From contig DAHE01000006.1 of NCBI GenBank assembly GCA_002508315.1, positions 10,735-74,734 on the forward strand: a stretch of DNA of 64,000 nt, read 5' to 3'. Below, in pieces: positions 39,324 to 47,943 of the stretch; the first letter of the stretch is position 1; the number at the start of each line of letters is the position of its first letter. The DNA comes from Thermocladium sp. UBA166 (GTDB taxonomy: Archaea; Thermoproteota; Thermoprotei; Thermoproteales; Thermocladiaceae). The translations under genes were made by a program, and so were the position numbers. The notes beneath the pieces were generated by a model. It saw only the letters and a list, made by a program, of their open reading frames with translations, was not told the DNA's origin and made no database searches.

Positions 39324-40775
39324 ATGGATGGGAAGGAGGCCGTCAGAACCTTGCTTATACTCGCGTTGATGCTGGTCCTCATAAATTACGTGGAGACGAT
39401 GGTGGTGCCGGCCCTGCCCAAGATACAGGACGACTTCTCGACCACGGCCACCACGGTTGGCTGGGTCACTTCCGCCTACTTAATAGTTGGCGCGGTGGCC
39501 TCCCCGCTCTTCGGAAAGCTGGCCGACGTTTACGGGAAGAAGAGGATGTACGTGATGGCCGTCGCATTCTACATAGTGGCGGTGGGCCTCGCGGGCTTCT
39601 CCCCATCCATTGAGTTCCTAATAGGGGCAAGAGCCATCCAGGGACTGGGGTACGCGGTGTTCCCCATAGCGATAGCCATAATAACTGATATATTCCCGCG
39701 GGAACGAATAGCATTCGCTCAAGGAATACTCAGCGGAACCCTAGCCATAGGGCCCGCGCTGGGGCTCTTGATAGGCTCCTACATAGTCCAGGATCTCGGG
39801 TGGCAATACGCCTTTCACACGGCCTTTATATTATCCTTGATAGTGTTCTTCATATCGCTTAAGTACTTGAAGGAGACCGACATAAAGAGCAGAGAGAGCG
39901 TCGATTACGTGGGCGCCGCGCTGCTGGGCGGAGGAGTGGCCTCGGTTCTAGTCTACATGACCCAGGGACCCAACTCCGGCTGGATCAGCGCTCCACAGCT
40001 CGCGCTGCTTCTGCTCGGCTTATCGCTAGTCACGGCGTTTGTGTTAGTGGAGAGGGGGAAGGCAGAGCCCCTCATAAAGCTAGATCTATTCAGGATAAGG
40101 AACGTCATGGTATCTAACTTGGCTGGGCTCATCTCTGGAATAGGCATGTTCCTCATATTCATAGCGATAACATACTACGCGCAGCTGCCCGCCCCGTACG
40201 GGCTCGGCCTCTCAATAATACAGACGGGGTTATTAATGAGCCCCGTCGCGTTGACCATGGCCTTGGTGGGTCCATTCGTCGGCAGGATAGTGGCTAGAAG
40301 CGGGCCGAAGCCTGTCTTGATGACTGGCTCCTTGATTGGAGCATTGGGATTTTACTTGATGATGGTTAGCAGGGGATCCTCGCTGGCATTGGTGGAGGAT
40401 ACTGTCGTGGCATCACTGGGGCTGATATTTATCATCGTTCCCTTGGTCAACATGGTCGCTGTATCCGTGCCCGAGGACGCGCGCGGCATTGGGATTGGCA
40501 TGAATACATTGATAAGAACCCTCGGCAGCTCCACCGGGCCGGTCATATCCACGGTAATAATGGATTCATACGAGACCATCTACTTCACAATATTCAATGG
40601 AAACATTATCCCAATAGCAGTGCTGCCCTCCTCCACAGCGTTCAACTATATATTCATGACAGGCATGATAATGATGGGACTGACATTCCTAGTGGCCCTG
40701 TGGACCAAGAACTACAAGGTAACTGCCCTAGCCGAATCTAGAGGGACTGAGACAGTTACGGCGAGCGCTGTCTAG
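39324..40775 (+). CDS. MFS transporter of the DHA2 (EmrB/QacA) 14-helix type
   Basis: About 483 residues with 14 predicted membrane segments. After a short polar start, LALMLVLINYVETMVVPALPKIQDDF matches the DHA2 motif 'LDxTIVNVALPxI', followed by TVGWVTSAYLIVGAVASPLFGKLADVYGKKRM (motif A). These transporters usually export drugs or small organic compounds by proton antiport. The frame opens at 39240, inside the hairpin element; the TATA TTTTTAT at 39293-39299 is 26-28 nt before the ATG at 39324, which I use. Confidence 0.9.
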   Translation: MDGKEAVRTLLILALMLVLINYVETMVVPALPKIQDDFSTTATTVGWVTSAYLIVGAVASPLFGKLADVYGKKRMYVMAVAFYIVAVGLAGFSPSIEFLIGARAIQGLGYAVFPIAIAIITDIFPRERIAFAQGILSGTLAIGPALGLLIGSYIVQDLGWQYAFHTAFILSLIVFFISLKYLKETDIKSRESVDYVGAALLGGGVASVLVYMTQGPNSGWISAPQLALLLLGLSLVTAFVLVERGKAEPLIKLDLFRIRNVMVSNLAGLISGIGMFLIFIAITYYAQLPAPYGLGLSIIQTGLLMSPVALTMALVGPFVGRIVARSGPKPVLMTGSLIGALGFYLMMVSRGSSLALVEDTVVASLGLIFIIVPLVNMVAVSVPEDARGIGIGMNTLIRTLGSSTGPVISTVIMDSYETIYFTIFNGNIIPIAVLPSSTAFNYIFMTGMIMMGLTFLVALWTKNYKVTALAESRGTETVTASAV

Positions 40776-40780
40776 GCTAG

Positions 40781-40834
40781 GCGTCAGCGCTTTGTACCGT
40801 CATCATTCATCAGCAGTGGTCTTACTCATCAACT
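40781..40834 (-). ncRNA. C/D box sRNA overlapping the herA stop codon
   Basis: On the minus strand the boxes occur in perfect order: C (TTGATGA, 40831-40825), 12-nt guide (40824-40813), D' (CTGA, 40812-40809), 3-nt spacer, C' (ATGATGA, 40805-40799), 12-nt guide (40798-40787), D (CTGA, 40786-40783). These are the standard archaeal dimensions for a 2'-O-methylation guide. The first guide is GTAAGACCACTG and the second CGGTACAAAGCG; I could not assign targets. The C box uses the herA stop codon (TGA), so the sRNA may be processed from the herA transcript. Confidence 0.75.
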
Positions 40835-42466
40835 TTCCTGTTTACCCTCCACGAAGTCCCTTAGGGATTCCTCTATGGAGGGGGTCTCCCCACCATGCGC
40901 CGTGAACCGCCTCCTCACCCCTATTAATAATGGTATTTTGACCGATAGCCCCGTAACCAATGCCTCATCCGAGTTCAATACGCGGAGCTGGCCGACCTCC
41001 TCCCTGGACACGTACTCGCTTATCAACTCCACGTACTTCAAGTCGAGGGGATTTATTATTCTCTTGAATATCTGAGTCATGCACTGACTCAACGCGTCGG
41101 GATCTACCCTGGAGGGCCTCTGAGAGACCAGGCACATGCCTATACCGAACTTGCGCCCCTCCCTTGCTATCCTCAGTATGGGTTGTTTACTCATGGCTGA
41201 GCCCTTGCTTGGCACGAAGTTGTGGGCCTCCTCTATCAAGAGGAAGGTGGGCGGTATTGACCTCCTCTTGGCCAGCGAGAACACCTCGTCCAGGACGACG
41301 GCGGTGAGGGCTTGCTGGTCCATGACGTCGAGCGAGCTCAGGTCAAGCACCTTTATCCCAGGCGTGGATAGCATGCCCCGCACGTCCAGCAACCTTATGG
41401 GCTCACTCCCATAGTAATCCCCGTACCTGGTTATGAAGAAGGGCCTGTTCTCGAATAGCATCCTCAGCTTGGTCATCAACGACGACGTCGCTATTTCCCC
41501 GCCGTACCCCTTAGTAGCAGCGCTCCTCCCCGTCTCCACTATCTCCTTGATGAGTTCATCTATGGGGGTGAGCGGGGGTTCCTCATAGACTGAGTTGTAC
41601 ACCCACCCCTCCTCCAGTATTCGCTTCTGAGCATCGGTTAATCCATAATAGTAATTAAGCAACCTGACCAAAATGCCCAGCGGCATGGATCGCGGATTCA
41701 TGCCTACCCTCACGTATCGCCTGGGGCGGCCGAACCGCTTCGCGTAGTGCCTATCCATGGAGGATACATCTACCTTACCCGGTATGTATATGGACACGAG
41801 CGACGACACCCTCTCCCCCGCCTCTGTCTCCTCCTTAGGTGCGCGGTCCTGCTCCGCCTGGTACTGCATGGCGGAGTACTCCCCGTGAGGATCTATCACC
41901 AGTATTGGGAGACCCACCTTCAACGTCAACTCCTCCAGTATGACTCCTGCCAGCCACGACTTGCCGGCGCCCGTGGATGCCAGTATTGCGCAGTGATGGG
42001 TGACCAACTTATCCGGATCCAGCCTAGCATGGACTTGAGACCCCTTTATCACCCCCACGTCAAGCGATGAATCCCCGCCCGCGCCCAGCAGTGCTTCTAT
42101 TAATTTATCGTCAGCGTCGTACACGAGGCTGTAGGGCTTTATGGGCCTATCTATGTGCAGCAAGCCGTTGCCTCCGAACTTGCCTATTATGGATAGGGAG
42201 GCCGTGGTGGACGTCGATATATACTCCAAGTCGAAGCCGTACTTCCTCAGCTCATCCATTCTCTCCTTACTGTCCAGTTGAGCTATCATGCGCTCATCGG
42301 ATAAGTAATTCCTCCTATCTATGGAGATCACCCTAGACAGCACGGGGTAAGCATTGTCTATCACGACGAACTTGCCCATCCAAATGCCGTCCTCTGCATC
42401 GCTGAACACCCTCATCTTGGCTCCCCTAACTCCATCCACCTCATAGATAACGCCTAGGTAATTCAC
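40829..42466 (-). CDS. herA: HerA-family DNA-translocating ATPase
   Basis: HerA is a hexameric helicase/translocase of DNA end resection. Motifs: an N-terminal HAS-like barrel (NYLGVIYEVDGVRGAKMRVFS), Walker A CAILASTGAGKSWLAGVILEE, LVIDPHGEYSAM after it, and Walker B TFLLIEEAHNFVPSKGSA with an arginine-finger region RIAREGRKFGIGM. The start is uncertain: an ATG at 42640 would overlap the divergent fumarase gene by 60 nt, the next standard start is the GTG at 42466 used here, and an ATT at 42527-42529 sits at exact leaderless distance from the TATA. No nurA, mre11 or rad50 is adjacent, unlike the usual operon. Confidence 0.88.
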   Translation of the reverse strand: MNYLGVIYEVDGVRGAKMRVFSDAEDGIWMGKFVVIDNAYPVLSRVISIDRRNYLSDERMIAQLDSKERMDELRKYGFDLEYISTSTTASLSIIGKFGGNGLLHIDRPIKPYSLVYDADDKLIEALLGAGGDSSLDVGVIKGSQVHARLDPDKLVTHHCAILASTGAGKSWLAGVILEELTLKVGLPILVIDPHGEYSAMQYQAEQDRAPKEETEAGERVSSLVSIYIPGKVDVSSMDRHYAKRFGRPRRYVRVGMNPRSMPLGILVRLLNYYYGLTDAQKRILEEGWVYNSVYEEPPLTPIDELIKEIVETGRSAATKGYGGEIATSSLMTKLRMLFENRPFFITRYGDYYGSEPIRLLDVRGMLSTPGIKVLDLSSLDVMDQQALTAVVLDEVFSLAKRRSIPPTFLLIEEAHNFVPSKGSAMSKQPILRIAREGRKFGIGMCLVSQRPSRVDPDALSQCMTQIFKRIINPLDLKYVELISEYVSREEVGQLRVLNSDEALVTGLSVKIPLLIGVRRRFTAHGGETPSIEESLRDFVEGKQES

Positions 42467-42548
42467 CGATGATGCGGAGGGATCTCCCGTATTAACGATA
42501 ACGGATAAATCCGCCCTCGCCGATTCAATGGCTTGAGAGGAGACGCAA

Positions 42549-42558
42549 GGCTTATAGG
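42549..42558. promoter_or_regulatory. Symmetric TATA element between herA and fumarase
   Basis: GGCTTATAGGC reads nearly the same on both strands (GCCTATAAGCC). Its centre lies about 26 nt before the fumarase ATG at 42580 and about 26 nt before the herA ATT at 42529, so one TATA could serve both directions. Confidence 0.5.
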
Positions 42559-42579
42559 CATGGTGAGTTGACTCAACGA

Positions 42580-43908
42580 ATGAGCTACACAGAGAAGGCT
42601 CGGGACTTATTCCTAAACACGGGCACGCGATTCCCTTCACGGATAATTTGGAGCATGGGCATCATAAAGTACTCCTGCGCCAAGGTTAACATGGAGCTGA
42701 ACTTATTGGACGAGGACGTGGCAAGTGCAATAATGGATGCATCGATGGAGGTCATAAATGGCAAACATGATGGAGAGGTGGTGCTTGATGTGTTCCAGAC
42801 AGGGTCCGGGACAGGGCTTAACATGAACATAAACGAAATAATAGCAAAGAGGGCAAGCGAGTTAAGCGGTAGGCGCGTTCATCCAAACGACCACGTGAAC
42901 ATGGGCCAGTCATCCAACGACGTGGTTCCGACCGCCATAAGGATAGCTGCCGTCGCGGAATCCATGAATGAGCTGGAGCCCGCCTTGAGGCGATTCATAT
43001 CATCGATCCACGAGGCGTCCGAGAAGTACTCTGGAGTGGTTAAGGCAGGCAGGACGCACCTCCGCGACGCGCTGCCCATCACGTTAGGCCAGGAGCTGTC
43101 AGCGTATGAGGACGCATTTCAGCACAGCCTGGCGTCAATCCATGACGCGCTGGACTACGTGAGGGAACTACCGATAGGGGGGACCGCGGTGGGAACAGGC
43201 ATAAACTCCCACCCGGATTTTCCTGGATTGGTTATAAAGGAGGTATCCAGTCTCGCGGGGATCGATTTCAAGGCGGCGAATAGGTTCAGGGCAATGCGGC
43301 TATTGACTGATCTAGTGGAGCTGAGCAGCGTCGTGAAGGTAATCAGCATTCAGTTGTACAGGTTGGGGCAGGACGTAAGGTTGATGTTCTCCGGACCCTT
43401 CACTGCCATAAACGAGATAGACATACCCACTCAAGCGGAGGTGGCGGGCAGCAGCATAATGCCTGGCAAGACCAATCCAGTGACCGTGGAGGCATCCCTG
43501 CTGGCCGCGGCTCAGTCCATCGGCTTGGCGGAGGCCGTGTCCGTCGCATCAATGCTGGGCGAGTTCGAGTTGGCAATGGGGGTGCCATTGATGGGATACG
43601 ACGTGCTATTGCAGATTGACTTAATGGCGGAGGCGTTGAATAAATTCGCGCGGCTGGTGATAGACGGAATGCGGCCGAACGTTGACGTGATGAGAAGGTA
43701 CGCCGAGACCAGTCCCGCATTGGTTACCTTGATATCGCCAATCGTGGGGTACGACAAGGCATCCGAAATAGGCAAGATGATCGCGAGGGGAAAAACAATC
43801 AGGGAGTCGCTCAGGGAGACCGGATTGAGCGAGGCCGAGATAGATGACGTACTAAACGTAGAGAAGCTGACGAGGCCTGGAATAATTAAGAGGCAAAGCC
43901 CCAACTAA
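42580..43908 (+). CDS. fumC: Fumarate hydratase, class II
   Basis: The 442-residue protein has the class II fumarase/aspartase motifs: [57 protein letters not shown] and the signature loop [17 protein letters not shown] near residue 295. It hydrates fumarate to malate. Aspartase or argininosuccinate lyase are excluded as likely by the [14 protein letters not shown] form. The ATG at 42580 has its TATA 26 nt upstream; the frame opens 12 nt earlier. Confidence 0.93.
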   Translation: MSYTEKARDLFLNTGTRFPSRIIWSMGIIKYSCAKVNMELNLLDEDVASAIMDASMEVINGKHDGEVVLDVFQTGSGTGLNMNINEIIAKRASELSGRRVHPNDHVNMGQSSNDVVPTAIRIAAVAESMNELEPALRRFISSIHEASEKYSGVVKAGRTHLRDALPITLGQELSAYEDAFQHSLASIHDALDYVRELPIGGTAVGTGINSHPDFPGLVIKEVSSLAGIDFKAANRFRAMRLLTDLVELSSVVKVISIQLYRLGQDVRLMFSGPFTAINEIDIPTQAEVAGSSIMPGKTNPVTVEASLLAAAQSIGLAEAVSVASMLGEFELAMGVPLMGYDVLLQIDLMAEALNKFARLVIDGMRPNVDVMRRYAETSPALVTLISPIVGYDKASEIGKMIARGKTIRESLRETGLSEAEIDDVLNVEKLTRPGIIKRQSPN

Positions 43909-44028
43909 ATTGAATTGCTTGGACCATATGGCTGAAAAGAGCCCGCCAGCTTCAAGTCGCTGCCGTTAGTGCCTGCATTGCTTGCCATAAGTGAAAATAA
44001 TATTTAGTGGTTAAGTGATGCCGCTCGC

Positions 44029-44400
44029 ATGTCTGTAACTGAAGAGGAATTGATAAATTACGTGCTGGGCGTGGCGTCCCAGATGAAGCAGGATGAATTG
44101 AAGACAACGCTGCAAGAAGCAACTTCATGCATACTCTGCGCGCTGTATGGCGTGTCATCTAATGTGACCCACGAAACCAAGCCCGTAAACGGGGTGGCGG
44201 ACCTCATACGCGCCCTCAACGATCCCTACGTCAGGAAGGGGCTTGGACTGGTGATAAACCTGTTGCGGAGTCTCGGCAAATGCCTAGATACTGCGGAGAA
44301 GATTAGAAATGCATCGAACGGCGCATGCCCGGTGGATACCCCATGCTTCGTATTGGCGTACCTCGATAAAGACCATGAAAACGACGGTAGAAAAACTTAA
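44029..44400 (+). CDS. DUF1641 protein, short paralogue
   Basis: The 123-residue protein ends with the DUF1641 core: TKPVNGVADLIRALNDPYVRKGLGLVINLLRSLGKC. The protein at 45603-46076 shares this core (AKPVNGVFGLMSALNDPDIKKGLGVAMQLLKIMGSC) but is longer at its N-terminus. DUF1641 proteins are found next to sulfide:quinone oxidoreductase and formate dehydrogenase genes and are thought to support membrane oxidoreductases. It has two extra cysteines (TSCILCALYG). Own TATA (AATATTTAG) about 26 nt before the ATG. Confidence 0.8.
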   Translation: MSVTEEELINYVLGVASQMKQDELKTTLQEATSCILCALYGVSSNVTHETKPVNGVADLIRALNDPYVRKGLGLVINLLRSLGKCLDTAEKIRNASNGACPVDTPCFVLAYLDKDHENDGRKT

Positions 44401-44426
44401 AATAAACATATTTTGTAAAAGTATCC

Positions 44427-45593
44427 ATGACCAAGAAAATCCTGGTCCTAGGCGGCGGCGTTGGGGGCGTGGTCGCCGCCAAGAAGCTAGCCGAGAGGCT
44501 GAGGGGCAGGGCTGACTTCGAAATAACAATAATAAACGACACCGATTACTACCTGCTTCCGCCGCTCTTGGTCAACATAGCGTTGGGCGACTTAGACCCA
44601 GCCCAAGCTCAGTTGCCTTTATCCATGCTGGCGAAGAGGGGGGTGAAGTACGTCAAGGCAAACATAACCAAGGTTGATCCAGAGAACAGGACTGTGGAGA
44701 CGGACAAGGGGAAGTTCACCTATGATTACTTGATAGCTAGCCTGGGCATCGAGAACGACTTCAAGACGTACAATCTAGGGGTGGGGTACCACAACTTCTC
44801 CCTGGACGGCGCGCTAAAGCTGAGGGAGGCGCTGAGAAGCTTCAGCGGCGGTAACGTCGTGGTCTTCACGCCCGAACCCATCTATAGATGCGGCGTCTAT
44901 CCCTTCGAGATAGTAGGCCAACTCGATACTGTGTTCAGGAAGAGGGGCATCCGCGATAAGGTTAACATAACCTTGATCCACCCATTCGAGAAGCCGATAC
45001 AGCCCCTTGGGCCTGAGGCCGTCAAGACGACCATGGAGGTATTCAAGCAGAAGGGCATAAACTACGTGGGTAATGCTAGGCCCGTGGAGGTTGATGACAA
45101 GAACAAAACAGTAGTCACCACCAGCGATAAGGTGAAGTATGACTTATTGATAACGGTTCCCCCCGCCAGGCTGCCGAAACCATTCGAGGGAACGTCGTTG
45201 GTAGTCGATACTCCAATGGGCAAGTGGACGGCCGCTAATGTGTACACGGGCAGGAGCCCCAAGTTCGACGACGTCTACCTACCGGGAGAGCACTCGATGC
45301 CAACAATAGGACTACCGACCGCCGGCGTTCCCGTTCACTTCACGGCGCTGGCTAGCGCAGGAACCATAGCGGGTGAAATACTGGGGCAACCAATAGACCC
45401 AGCCCAGATAAACGCGATGACATGCGCGATGGATTATGGAGAGCTGGGGTTGATGTTCAACTGCGACATAAAGCTGGACATCGGCAATAACAAGGCCAAT
45501 TGGATAGGCAATTGCTACAGCATACTGACTTCCCCCCTAGGTAAGCTTATAAAGGACGTGTTCTACAAAACTTGGCTAAAGACCACGATGTAG
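44427..45593 (+). CDS. sqr: Sulfide:quinone oxidoreductase-like flavoprotein
   Basis: The 388-residue protein opens with the FAD motif KKILVLGGGVGGVVAAKKLAE and has the SQR/flavocytochrome-type TPEPIYRCGVYPFEIVGQL near residue 150, PVHFTALASAGTIAGEILG near 305 and cysteines at TCAMDYGE, MFNCDI and GNCYS in the C-terminal part. SQR oxidises sulfide and passes electrons to quinones at the membrane (Acidianus SQR is the model). A membrane-binding C-terminal helix (LIKDVFYKTWLKT) is plausible. It may be transcribed with the upstream DUF1641 gene but also has a TATA (CTTAAAATAAAC) 26 nt before its ATG. The two DUF1641 genes flanking it support the call. Confidence 0.85.
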   Translation: MTKKILVLGGGVGGVVAAKKLAERLRGRADFEITIINDTDYYLLPPLLVNIALGDLDPAQAQLPLSMLAKRGVKYVKANITKVDPENRTVETDKGKFTYDYLIASLGIENDFKTYNLGVGYHNFSLDGALKLREALRSFSGGNVVVFTPEPIYRCGVYPFEIVGQLDTVFRKRGIRDKVNITLIHPFEKPIQPLGPEAVKTTMEVFKQKGINYVGNARPVEVDDKNKTVVTTSDKVKYDLLITVPPARLPKPFEGTSLVVDTPMGKWTAANVYTGRSPKFDDVYLPGEHSMPTIGLPTAGVPVHFTALASAGTIAGEILGQPIDPAQINAMTCAMDYGELGLMFNCDIKLDIGNNKANWIGNCYSILTSPLGKLIKDVFYKTWLKTTM

Positions 45594-45602
45594 GTGATGA
45601 TG

Positions 45603-46076
45603 ATGACCGAGACAACAACTCAAACTCAGAACATGGATGAGAAACTGCTAGAGATGATAACGATGCTGTCGGAGAACATGGATGAGGTCAAGGGACTGCT
45701 CGATCAAGTGATAGAACTGAAACGCAGCGGAGCCCTTGACTCCCTAATGCTGATAATAAATAAGTTCGAGGAGATAATCCAGTATCTATTCCAGGAACCG
45801 GCGCTGTTCAGGTTATTGTCCGTTTTACTGGATGGATCTATGCAGACAATGAATAGGCTGGACGCTCAGGACGTGATAAAGCTGAAGGAGACGATACAAT
45901 CCCTGGGCGGGTGCATGGGTAAGAACATCAACATGGAGACCATATCCAACGCAAAGCCGGTGAACGGCGTCTTCGGATTGATGAGCGCGTTAAATGACCC
46001 CGACATAAAGAAGGGGCTGGGAGTGGCGATGCAGCTCCTCAAGATAATGGGCAGCTGCACATCAAAGAAACAATGA
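45603..46076 (+). CDS. DUF1641 protein, long paralogue
   Basis: About 157 residues with a helical N-terminal region (LLEMITMLSENMDEVKGLLDQVIEL) and the DUF1641 core near the C-terminus. A GGTGA ribosome site at 45593-45597 lies next to four possible starts (GTG at 45594 and three ATGs); spacing favours the ATG at 45603. It follows the flavoprotein stop immediately, so it is co-transcribed. It may help assemble or anchor the SQR. Confidence 0.82.
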   Translation: MTETTTQTQNMDEKLLEMITMLSENMDEVKGLLDQVIELKRSGALDSLMLIINKFEEIIQYLFQEPALFRLLSVLLDGSMQTMNRLDAQDVIKLKETIQSLGGCMGKNINMETISNAKPVNGVFGLMSALNDPDIKKGLGVAMQLLKIMGSCTSKKQ

Positions 46077-46080
46077 CCCC

Positions 46081-46764
46081 CTATACGGGGGACCCCATTT
46101 TTTCCCTATAGATGTTGTCGAACCTAGTGCTGAATATGAAGAGCGGGTTCCTATCCATGCTGCTCTTTAACTCTCTCACCGCTATTGAGTAGAGAATCTT
46201 CAATATTATGGAGTCCGCCGATTCCATTCCATCCGGGACAACGTTTACCTTGAACTGCTTCGCCGTCCTCATGGCCCAATCCGAGCAGTACTGATGCTCA
46301 GGGCACTCACTCTCGCATAGCGGCATCCTGGTCGTCGGAGTCCTCAATATGAACTTGCCCTTCCTGGAATCAATGAAAGCCCCATAACTGCTCAGCATCT
46401 TTATCACAGTGTTATCATCATCATGCTCTATAGAGTACCCTAGGTAAACCAAGGCCGTGGGTATGTAGTATATCCTGTTCGCCTCCCTGGTCAAGTTGAG
46501 CCTCTTGGTCTCCACTGCGCTTAATTGCCTTATCCATCCCAACTCCTCCAGTGATTTTATATGTCTATGCACAGCGCCCTTCAAGAGGTGAAGCTTAGCC
46601 GATGCTTCGGTGACCGTGGCTGGCCCATTCGCCAATATACCCATCAATTCATACTTGAGGGGAGCCTCTATTAATTCATCGAAGGCTGACTTCGGCAGCA
46701 ACGCTATCGTCTGAACGGGCAGGTGATTGCCCCCCACAACTCCTTCCAATACCCTTATTGTCAT
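46081..46764 (-). CDS. Winged-helix transcription regulator with C-terminal cysteine cluster (paralogue 2)
   Basis: The 227-residue product has a winged helix (PLKYELMGILANGPATVTEASAKL, GAVHRHIKSLEELGWIRQ) and a C-terminal domain with SSYGAFIDSRKGKFILRTP followed by LCESECPEHQYC (Cys-x3-Cys-x5-Cys). Architecture and spacing mirror the regulator at 35853-36482. It lies tail to tail with the SQR/DUF1641 cluster and head to head with a radical SAM gene, sharing the TATA region CAAATATAAATCC (about 46799-46811). A sulfide- or redox-responsive role is inference. Confidence 0.8.
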   Translation of the reverse strand: MTIRVLEGVVGGNHLPVQTIALLPKSAFDELIEAPLKYELMGILANGPATVTEASAKLHLLKGAVHRHIKSLEELGWIRQLSAVETKRLNLTREANRIYYIPTALVYLGYSIEHDDDNTVIKMLSSYGAFIDSRKGKFILRTPTTRMPLCESECPEHQYCSDWAMRTAKQFKVNVVPDGMESADSIILKILYSIAVRELKSSMDRNPLFIFSTRFDNIYREKMGSPV

Positions 46765-46844
46765 TCCCGGTCTCTGCTATTTCCTGCACATGGTTACTAC
46801 AAATATAAATCCTACTCCTGTATTCATTTAGAGCGCAAGGCTAG

Positions 46845-47870
46845 ATGAACGAGGCAATCAACGTGAGGAGGACCTTAGTTCAAGTGGGGACGGAGTACCC
46901 AATGGTGGGCACCCTGGCCTTCGGCATAGTGGACAGGGGGACAAACGTAGTGGAGGTTAGACCCACATCCATCTGCGCCTTGTCATGCATCTTCTGCTCC
47001 GTGAATGCCGGCCCCAAATCTCGGGCCAGGGCCGCGGAGTACATAGTGGATCCAGACGCATTAGCTAACGCGGTGGAGGAGGTGGCCTCATATAAGGGAA
47101 CCCGCGTCGAGGCCCATATAGATGGAATGGGGGATCCCGGCAACTACCCCTACCTCGTGGATCTGGTCCAGAAAATAAGGGAGAGGGTGGATGCGATATC
47201 GATGCAGACCAGGCTATACATGCTCAGCGAGCCCAAGATAAAGGAGCTGGAGGAGGCTGGATTAACCAGGATAAACTTGAGCATTGATGCACTGCTCCCA
47301 CCCCTTGCGCGCAGGCTGTCTGGAAATAACTCCTACGACGTGAACTCCGTGCTCAGGAAGCTGGGCTTCATACTCAACAACACGAAGCTTCAAGTCATTA
47401 TCTCCCCCGTGCTTCTGCCAGGCTTGAATGAAGGCGAGATGGAGAAAATGGGGCGATTAGTCATGGCATTGAGAATGGGTGATAGGATAAAGTACCCCCT
47501 CCTAATACAGAAGTACTTGAGACACAAGCGAGGAAGAAATCCCATAGATGAGGAGAATTGGGAGCCGTTCTGGAACCGCTTAAGGGAACTCTCACGCAAA
47601 GTTGGGCTGGACCTGATACCGACGGGGGAGTCCATGTCGATAGTCCCAGCCAAGGAACTGCCGAAGCCCTACAACGTGGGCGATGTAGTGGAGGTCAGAA
47701 TGCTCTCGCCCGGCATATTCAACGGAGAGTGCCTGGCAGTCCCGCTGCGTAGGACGGGGTCCAACATATACGATAGGGTGATAACGATAGTGGGCCGCCC
47801 ATGCATTCCAAACAAGAGAACCAGGACAAGAATAATAAGGAATAAGGACAACATATTCATAGGCACGTAG
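46845..47870 (+). CDS. Radical SAM protein with C-terminal TRAM-like domain (COG2100 type)
   Basis: The 341-residue protein has the radical SAM cluster motif as TSICALSCIFCSVNAG (Cys-x3-Cys-x2-Cys) near residue 45, then SAM-binding-type EAHIDGMGDPGNYPYLVDLV and LTRINLSIDAL. The C-terminus (residues ~285-341) VGDVVEVRMLSPGIFNGECLAV reads as a small OB/TRAM-like RNA-binding fold. COG2100 members are archaeal, of unknown substrate; the TRAM-like tail hints at RNA modification. It is divergent from the regulator above. Confidence 0.85.
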   Translation: MNEAINVRRTLVQVGTEYPMVGTLAFGIVDRGTNVVEVRPTSICALSCIFCSVNAGPKSRARAAEYIVDPDALANAVEEVASYKGTRVEAHIDGMGDPGNYPYLVDLVQKIRERVDAISMQTRLYMLSEPKIKELEEAGLTRINLSIDALLPPLARRLSGNNSYDVNSVLRKLGFILNNTKLQVIISPVLLPGLNEGEMEKMGRLVMALRMGDRIKYPLLIQKYLRHKRGRNPIDEENWEPFWNRLRELSRKVGLDLIPTGESMSIVPAKELPKPYNVGDVVEVRMLSPGIFNGECLAVPLRRTGSNIYDRVITIVGRPCIPNKRTRTRIIRNKDNIFIGT

Positions 47871-47943
47871 GCCCGCCTTGCCCCCAGCGATGCCGCGCGT
47901 CGATTACGTGGGCCCAGCTATGGAGGCCTAGGGAGTCCACGCA

